DNA from: Nitrososphaerales archaeon TH5896
Lineage (GTDB): Archaea; Thermoproteota; Nitrososphaeria; Nitrososphaerales; Nitrososphaeraceae
Length of the DNA: 9,677 nucleotides
NCBI GenBank assembly: GCA_014523625.1
Contig: JAATVP010000065.1
Location: 1-9,677, forward strand
Direction of reading: 5' to 3'
Part shown: one piece after another, positions 5,976-9,677 of the stretch
How the letters are laid out: each line of letters begins with the position of its first letter
Position numbering within the stretch: the first letter of the stretch is position 1
The notes under the pieces: model-generated
Databases searched by the model: none
Seen by the model: the letters and a program-made list of their open reading frames with translations, nothing else
Told to the model about the DNA's origin: nothing
Translations under genes and position numbers: made by a program

Positions 5976-6542
5976 ATGGTGGCAAGAAAGTTAGCTAAAA
6001 ATCAGCTACGTCCGGTCGACGTGAAGCAGAGTACAAGAATTCATTCGGGAAATATTTCATTGAGAATTGACAAATACCTTTTAAATGGCAAAATTATTGA
6101 AAAAGAGATAGTTGATCACAGACCTTCAGTAGGGATGATTCCTATAGATAATGATTCGTATGTCTATCTTGTCAAGCAGTACAGGCATGCAACTGGTAAA
6201 TGTTTGCTAGAGATTCCAGCAGGCAAAATCGAAAAAGGGGAAACTCCTGCAAGGGCTGCTTATCGAGAGTTAGCAGAAGAAATAGGCTACGTCGGAAAAT
6301 TTTCTCTATTGACAACTTTTTATCTCGCCCCTGGCTACGATACGGAGCTAATGTACCTCTTTGTATGCACTGATTTGATAAAAGTGCCGCGGGGTAGACT
6401 CGATGATGATGAGAATATTTCTATCAAAAGGATGAAGATTGACACCGCGATTCGCAAATGCCTAAGAGGCGAGATTCAAGATTGCAAGACTTTGGCAGGC
6501 CTCTTAGCCTATTCAGCAGATTTTAGGTCCTGTAAAAAATGA
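5976..6542 (+). CDS. Nudix hydrolase, ADP-ribose pyrophosphatase type
   Basis: Probably hydrolyses ADP-ribose (or a similar nucleoside diphosphate derivative) to AMP and ribose 5-phosphate, recycling by-products of NAD turnover; cytosolic. The complete Nudix box GX5EX7REUXEEXGU spans residues 83-105: G83, E89, R97-E98-L99, E101-E102 (metal ligands) and G104-Y105. QYR (68-70) and EIPAGK (79-84) before the box, and LAPGYDTE (117-124) after it, are hallmarks of the ADP-ribose pyrophosphatase subgroup, where the proline about 15 residues past the box helps recognise substrate. The length of 188 is normal. The ATG at 5976 is preceded by GATAGGCAAG, with no clear Shine-Dalgarno. It is convergent with the pterin dehydratase gene, with a 76-bp AT-rich gap. 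The ribose 5-phosphate product is the PRPP synthase substrate, but the two genes are not linked here. Confidence 0.9.
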   Translation: MVARKLAKNQLRPVDVKQSTRIHSGNISLRIDKYLLNGKIIEKEIVDHRPSVGMIPIDNDSYVYLVKQYRHATGKCLLEIPAGKIEKGETPARAAYRELAEEIGYVGKFSLLTTFYLAPGYDTELMYLFVCTDLIKVPRGRLDDDENISIKRMKIDTAIRKCLRGEIQDCKTLAGLLAYSADFRSCKK

Positions 6543-6618
6543 TTAGAAAAACAATATGCACTAATTGATTGATTGGCCACAAATAGTCATTAGAGAGGGT
6601 ATATTTTATTTGCGTCGA

Positions 6619-6954
6619 TCATTTTTTCTTTTCATAGATGGAATTGATAAGGTGAGCCAATTTAATATCGTAATCGCTAATGCCATTAACGTCATGAGTC
6701 ATCAAGTCGATCTTCACTGTGTTATACACATTGAACCACTCTGGATGATGATCCATCTTTTCAGCATGAAGTGCTACCTCTGTCATGAAAGTAAATGCCT
6801 CAACGAAGTTGCCGAACTTGAATGATCGATGAAGCTTTGAGTCCATAACGGCCCAAGATTCCAAACTGGAAATTGCTGACTCTATCTCGCTCTCCGAAAG
6901 TTTACGGTACCTTTTTTGCTGATCATCTGACATACTACCTAGTAGTATTTTCAT
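6619..6954 (-). CDS. phhB: Pterin-4a-carbinolamine dehydratase (PCD/DCoH)
   Basis: Dehydrates 4a-hydroxytetrahydrobiopterin to quinonoid dihydrobiopterin, recycling the cofactor of aromatic amino acid hydroxylases; some homologues act in other pterin pathways such as molybdopterin metabolism. The full PCD signature is present: E65-x3-H69-H70-P71-x5-Y77-x9-H87-x8-D96, with [16 protein letters not shown] before it, a typical strand-helix lead-in. The 111-residue length matches the family. The ATG at 6954 gives MKILLGS before a second ATG at 6933 (MSDDQQK). The AT-rich sequence CTAATAAT just before the first ATG would place a transcript start near the second, so the shorter 104-residue form may be the real one. 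No aromatic amino acid hydroxylase is in the window, so the physiological pterin is unknown. The symbol follows bacterial usage. Confidence 0.92.
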   Translation of the reverse strand: MKILLGSMSDDQQKRYRKLSESEIESAISSLESWAVMDSKLHRSFKFGNFVEAFTFMTEVALHAEKMDHHPEWFNVYNTVKIDLMTHDVNGISDYDIKLAHLINSIYEKKK

Positions 6955-6994
6955 ATTATTAGGGGTTTTTCTTTGTTGGGCCTCTTACACGTTC

Positions 6995-7007
6995 GTTGAT
7001 AATCAAC
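6995..7007. promoter_or_regulatory. 13-bp palindrome between divergent genes
   Basis: GTTGATAATCAAC is a perfect palindrome with 6-bp arms around a single A. It lies in the 190-bp region between the divergent PCD (-) and small unknown (+) genes, about 40 bp upstream of the PCD ATG. Position and symmetry suit a dimeric helix-turn-helix regulator. No second copy was noticed in the window. Confidence 0.4.
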
Positions 7008-7110
7008 CAAGAAAGAATTTCGGCTTTTGCAATCTCATATATGCACTAATCAGATGAAAATATTTGTCAAACTTGCAAACCTTGAAATCAAGTATTGGAC
7101 ACCAGAGCTA

Positions 7111-7118
7111 ATATTATA
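7111..7118 (+). promoter_or_regulatory. TATA box for the small protein-UbiB kinase operon
   Basis: ATATTATA is centred about 30 nt before the GTG at 7145. A start 25-27 nt downstream of the centre falls near 7140, so the mRNA would be nearly leaderless. This supports the GTG as the true start. Confidence 0.5.
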
Positions 7119-7144
7119 TCCGGCTAAATCCCAAGTAAATAACC

Positions 7145-7579
7145 GTGCAATTCGTAGACGATGACGGTTCCATCATAGTACCAAAGTCTGTCAGACCTAT
7201 CATTGAGTATTCTCCGACATCACTTGGTGAAGGATGCGGGGCATTAAGGCAATTCAGGGCTGGAAAACTCCACATAAGAGAATACGATAGCTACTATTCG
7301 GTTCATTCAGACAAGGTAGACCCGCTAAAGGATCCTCTTGGGCACCTGATCTTTGATGCACCAGAATACTTAGTCGGTATGCTTTCCGGATTCTCAATTT
7401 ATTCAACTCTAAAAGAAAAGTCAATTAGGCGTTCGAGAAATACTATCACAAATTCAAAATCCTTTTCCGATATCGGCGTTAAGGAAGATCCGTCTCCCTA
7501 CCTTGCAGGGATATTTGCTGCATATACCGGCTACGCCCTCACCAAGTCTATAAAAAAGTTGGCCCAAAGGCGAGGATAA
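7145..7579 (+). CDS. Unknown small protein coupled to the UbiB-like kinase
   Basis: I do not recognise this 144-residue protein. The N-terminal half is polar and strand-like (VDDDGSIIVPKSVRPIIEYSP, then FRAGKLHIREYDSYYSVHSD). The second half has two short hydrophobic, small-residue-rich stretches: APEYLVGMLSGFSIYSTL (72-89) and SPYLAGIFAAYTGYALTKSI (117-136), separated by a basic linker (KEKSIRRSRN) and followed by a basic tail KKLAQRRG. These could be two short membrane helices or membrane-surface helices; Gly/Ala/Ser spacing such as GMLSG fits helix packing. The start is GTG, supported by a TATA box about 30 nt upstream. The stop is followed after one codon by the UbiB-like kinase start in the same frame, so the two are surely co-transcribed and the protein probably works with that kinase at the membrane. 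That role is inferred only from position. Confidence 0.75.
   Translation: MQFVDDDGSIIVPKSVRPIIEYSPTSLGEGCGALRQFRAGKLHIREYDSYYSVHSDKVDPLKDPLGHLIFDAPEYLVGMLSGFSIYSTLKEKSIRRSRNTITNSKSFSDIGVKEDPSPYLAGIFAAYTGYALTKSIKKLAQRRG
7572..7576 (+). promoter_or_regulatory. Shine-Dalgarno-like site deciding the kinase TTG start
   Basis: GAGGA lies 6 nt before the TTG at 7583, inside the end of the upstream gene. It is one of the few ribosome-binding-like sites in the window, and the gene is internal to an operon, where leadered translation is expected. It supports TTG rather than the later ATG at 7658. Confidence 0.5.
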
Positions 7580-7582
7580 ATT

Positions 7583-9229
7583 TTGGAAAAGATAGAGCAA
7601 CTAGATCATAAAGATTCCTCCGAGTCCATAACTACGGAAGATGCAGTCTCAAAAACGATGGAATCAAGCCCACGTGCTTCTAAATTATATCTTATGAAGG
7701 TACTAATCAAGCTAATTCCAATACTTATTCATCTCAGGAGAGACCGTCGGGAGTGGGTAAAGCGAGAGGGTAGAAATATCGACACCAAGAAATACAAAAG
7801 ACACGCCGAAAAGACGCTTGCCACGTTTATTGCATTAGGTCCTTCATATATCAAACTAGGCCAGTGGTTATCAACCAGAACTGATGTGCTTCCTCAACCC
7901 TATCTCGAAGTCCTAGCTAAGCTCCAAGATGACGTACCACCTTCGGATTTTTCATCAGTCCAGGGGACTCTTGAAAATGAAATAGGAAAAATTGATCATA
8001 TCTTCGACAGATTCGATAAGAATGCTAAATCGGGGGCTAGCCTTGGACAAGTCTATTTAGCTCGCTACAAAGGTCGTGACGTAATCATTAAGGCATCACG
8101 GCCGGATATAGAGAAGACCGTCTCAAGAGATATCCAGGTTCTAAAGTCAATACTGCCTCTGGCAACCCGCTTCATTGATCCAAATTTGAGGTATTCTGTT
8201 GAAGCGATGTTTTCGCAATTTGTTGAAACTATTAGTGAAGAGATGGACTACAGAATTGAAGCAAGAAATCTCAAGGCGATTCGGAGAAATTTGAGCCATG
8301 ATCCAGCCGTACTAATTCCAGAGCTTATTCCAGAGATAACTTCCAGACACGTTTTGGCTATGGAGTACATCCCCGGCACAAAGATAACAGATATTGCCTC
8401 ATTGGACGCGATGGGTTTAGATAGAGAGAGGATCGTTTCGAAAGTGCATCGCATATTCTTCAAGATGCTCCTGAAAGACAGCATTTTTCACGCTGATCCT
8501 CATCCGGGAAACATTTCTGTGACATCCGATGGCAAGATCATTTTGTATGACTTTGGGATGGTGGGAAGAATCGATGATGATACACGCTTGAAATTAGTAA
8601 GATTGTACCTCGGCTTAATTGAAAAAGATCCTGTGAGAGCAGTGAATGTATTAATAGATCTGGGGACTTTGGAACCATCTGTTAATAGGTACATTGTAGA
8701 AAAGGCTTTGGAACTTAGCATCAGATCTCTTCACGGTCAGCAAGTAGACAGGATGGAGGTTAAGGCTCTCGTTGACCTCACCAATAAGACGATGAGCAAA
8801 TTTCCATTTAGACTCCCAAAGAATCTAGCACTATATATGCGAATGAGCTCTATTCTTGAAGGAATTTATCACCATCATAAGGTTAAATTCCAATTCGTTA
8901 AGGTATTGGCAGATATATTATCTGAAGAAGGATTGCTTAGAGAAGCATATGTAGAGGAGACTAAAGACTATTTCAGGCGGCTTGTAAAGGGAATAGAAAC
9001 TAGTATTGGTCTGGCACCAATTTTCCGATCATATCTGGAGGCGGATCTACGCACGAAGGAGATTTCATCTAGAAGACAATGGCTGACTTCAGTTAGCATT
9101 ATAGGGTCAGGATTATTCATTGGATCAGCAATATTCATTCAATACAATTTGCTCATGGGAATAGCAGGTTTAGTTGCCTCAGCGGGAACATTCGCAGCAA
9201 CGTTTGCCATCGCGAGAAGAAAGCGATAG
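7583..9229 (+). CDS. ABC1/AarF/UbiB-family atypical kinase, membrane-anchored
   Basis: Member of the UbiB/ADCK protein-kinase-like family, ATP-dependent proteins needed for isoprenoid quinone or lipid handling in bacteria and mitochondria; the role in archaea is unsettled. All family motifs are visible. The N-terminal KxGQ block is PSYIKLGQWLSTRTDVLP (K91, G93, Q94) followed by LQDDVPP. The nucleotide loop reads SGASLGQVY (150-158), where the family usually has AAAS. The ATP lysine is K170 in VIIKASRP. Then come the E-x-D type segment EEMDYRIEARN (219-229), AMEYIPG, the catalytic loop HADPHPGN (303-310) and the metal-binding DFG (323-325). Two hydrophobic C-terminal segments (about 502-520 and 523-543) before the basic end ARRKR are the expected membrane anchor. 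The 548-residue length is normal. The start is TTG. It is the second gene of an operon with a small unknown protein and convergent with the Hsp20 gene. Confidence 0.93.
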   Translation: MEKIEQLDHKDSSESITTEDAVSKTMESSPRASKLYLMKVLIKLIPILIHLRRDRREWVKREGRNIDTKKYKRHAEKTLATFIALGPSYIKLGQWLSTRTDVLPQPYLEVLAKLQDDVPPSDFSSVQGTLENEIGKIDHIFDRFDKNAKSGASLGQVYLARYKGRDVIIKASRPDIEKTVSRDIQVLKSILPLATRFIDPNLRYSVEAMFSQFVETISEEMDYRIEARNLKAIRRNLSHDPAVLIPELIPEITSRHVLAMEYIPGTKITDIASLDAMGLDRERIVSKVHRIFFKMLLKDSIFHADPHPGNISVTSDGKIILYDFGMVGRIDDDTRLKLVRLYLGLIEKDPVRAVNVLIDLGTLEPSVNRYIVEKALELSIRSLHGQQVDRMEVKALVDLTNKTMSKFPFRLPKNLALYMRMSSILEGIYHHHKVKFQFVKVLADILSEEGLLREAYVEETKDYFRRLVKGIETSIGLAPIFRSYLEADLRTKEISSRRQWLTSVSIIGSGLFIGSAIFIQYNLLMGIAGLVASAGTFAATFAIARRKR

Positions 9230-9240
9230 TTTCTAGTCGA

Positions 9241-9633
9241 TTACGAAATAGGGATTGTATTGTACCTAGGAATAGGTATTCGCAAGGTAACGACGCCGTC
9301 AACATACGTTGCGGAACCGAGTACTTGGTCCTCTTCCGTAACCTTGAGAGGTAACGGAACCTTCTTGTTGATATGTAGCGGTCGCTGCTGGAAGTAAGCT
9401 GTACCTGTACTGGTACTTTCATTCCGTTGCCTTTTTGCACTTATGGAAAGGACATTGTCTAATATTCTCAAAGAGATATCTTGCTTTGAAAATCCTGGAA
9501 GGTCAATCAGAATAACTAGATCCGAACCGTCCTCATACATATCTAGCGCGGGCATCACGAATTCGAAGAATTCCCTAGACTTATTCCCAAGCTCTCTCAT
9601 CAATTCTTTAGCCATATACTGTCCGAATCCCAT
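9241..9633 (-). CDS. hsp20: Small heat-shock protein, Hsp20/alpha-crystallin
   Basis: ATP-independent chaperone that holds unfolding proteins in large oligomers for later refolding or removal. A short N-terminal arm (1-28) precedes the alpha-crystallin domain: PALDMYEDGSDLVILIDLPGF (28-48), the strand LRILDNVLSISAKR, a loop region TAYFQQRPLHINKKVPLP, and the closing motif YVDGVVTLRIPIP (110-122), matching the family 'A-x-x-x-NGVLTVxxP'. The end TIPIS supplies an I-x-I motif (IPI), used in sHsp assembly. At 130 residues it is at the short end of the family. The ATG start is supported by a TATA box centred 27 nt upstream, giving a leaderless mRNA. It converges on the UbiB-like kinase with only 11 bp between stops, so the transcripts must overlap or terminate inside each other's coding sequence. 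Confidence 0.93.
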   Translation of the reverse strand: MGFGQYMAKELMRELGNKSREFFEFVMPALDMYEDGSDLVILIDLPGFSKQDISLRILDNVLSISAKRQRNESTSTGTAYFQQRPLHINKKVPLPLKVTEEDQVLGSATYVDGVVTLRIPIPRYNTIPIS

Positions 9634-9656
9634 AATATATGTACTTAGATCATATT

Positions 9657-9664
9657 GTTATAAA
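9657..9664 (-). promoter_or_regulatory. TATA box of the Hsp20 gene
   Basis: Minus-strand TTTATAAC is centred 27 nt upstream of the ATG at 9633, so transcription should begin at or within a nucleotide or two of the start codon. The purine-rich CGAAAGGA just upstream is in the position of the TFB-recognition element. Confidence 0.6.
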
Positions 9665-9667
9665 TCC

Positions 9668-9677
9668 TTTCGCGAAA
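9668..9677. promoter_or_regulatory. Palindrome TTTCGCGAAA next to the Hsp20 TATA box
   Basis: A perfect 10-bp palindrome ends 3 bp from the TATA box and reaches the window edge, so it may extend further. It overlaps the expected TFB-recognition element, where a bound repressor would block TFB/TBP. Archaeal heat-shock regulators (Phr in Pyrococcus, HSR1 in Archaeoglobus) bind palindromes at such promoters; the match here is positional, not to a known consensus. Confidence 0.4.

Noticed and set aside
6565..6825. 86-codon plus-strand frame overlapping the pterin dehydratase gene
   Set aside because: The opposite strand carries a complete PCD active-site signature; this frame has no family features.
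9153..9440. 95-codon minus-strand frame over the kinase 3' end and Hsp20
   Set aside because: It runs out of frame through the alpha-crystallin domain and the kinase tail and has no motif.
1..9677. Defence system, CRISPR array, prophage or insertion sequence
   Set aside because: No regularly spaced repeats, transposase motifs, integrase, nuclease-helicase pairs or attachment-site duplications were found; the genes are mostly core functions.

Overview
The window looks like a piece of an AT-rich archaeal chromosome, most likely from the Nitrososphaeria (Thaumarchaeota). The archaeal markers are a VAT/Cdc48-type double AAA+ ATPase, an archaeal/eukaryotic-type ribosomal protein eS17, a Cgi121-type KEOPS subunit, an archaeal PRPP synthase, TATA boxes placed about 25-35 nt before start codons (leaderless or short-leader promoters), few Shine-Dalgarno sequences and frequent TTG/GTG starts. 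The Nitrososphaeria assignment is an inference from gene content and style; no marker here is exclusive to that class. I saw no rRNA, convincing tRNA, CRISPR array, insertion sequence or phage gene.

Layout. (1) 1-1350 (+): C-terminal two thirds of a Cdc48-type AAA+ unfoldase cut by the window start. A 493-bp gap with no convincing gene follows. (2) 1844-2878 (+): ribose-phosphate pyrophosphokinase, then a 434-bp gap. (3) 4499-3313 (-): a compact cluster of eS17, a MoaD/ThiS/Urm1-like beta-grasp protein with a masked C-terminal diglycine, and Cgi121. It points to translation and tRNA modification. (4) 5071-4673 (-) and 5185-5916 (+): two divergent genes for winged-helix proteins, sharing a short AT-rich promoter region with a perfect tandem 9-bp repeat at the rightward TATA box. 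(5) 5976-6542 (+): a Nudix hydrolase of ADP-ribose pyrophosphatase type, convergent with (6) 6954-6619 (-), a pterin-4a-carbinolamine dehydratase. (7) 7145-7579 and 7583-9229 (+): a small unknown protein with two short hydrophobic stretches, then an ABC1/AarF/UbiB-family atypical kinase. The second gene begins two codons after the first one's stop and in the same frame. (8) 9633-9241 (-): an Hsp20 small heat-shock protein, convergent with the kinase by 11 bp, with a leaderless TATA promoter directly beside a perfect palindrome.

The genes are mostly housekeeping: protein quality control (Cdc48, Hsp20), nucleotide metabolism (PRPP synthase, Nudix), translation and tRNA modification (eS17, Cgi121, perhaps the ubiquitin-like protein) and membrane or isoprenoid-lipid biology (UbiB-like kinase and its small neighbour). 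No complete new multi-gene system is evident. The most promising leads are the ubiquitin-like protein that ends in five glycines plus Thr-Ala-Arg inside a ribosomal/KEOPS cluster, the small protein coupled to the UbiB-type kinase, and the unrecognised protein with two probable winged-helix ends.
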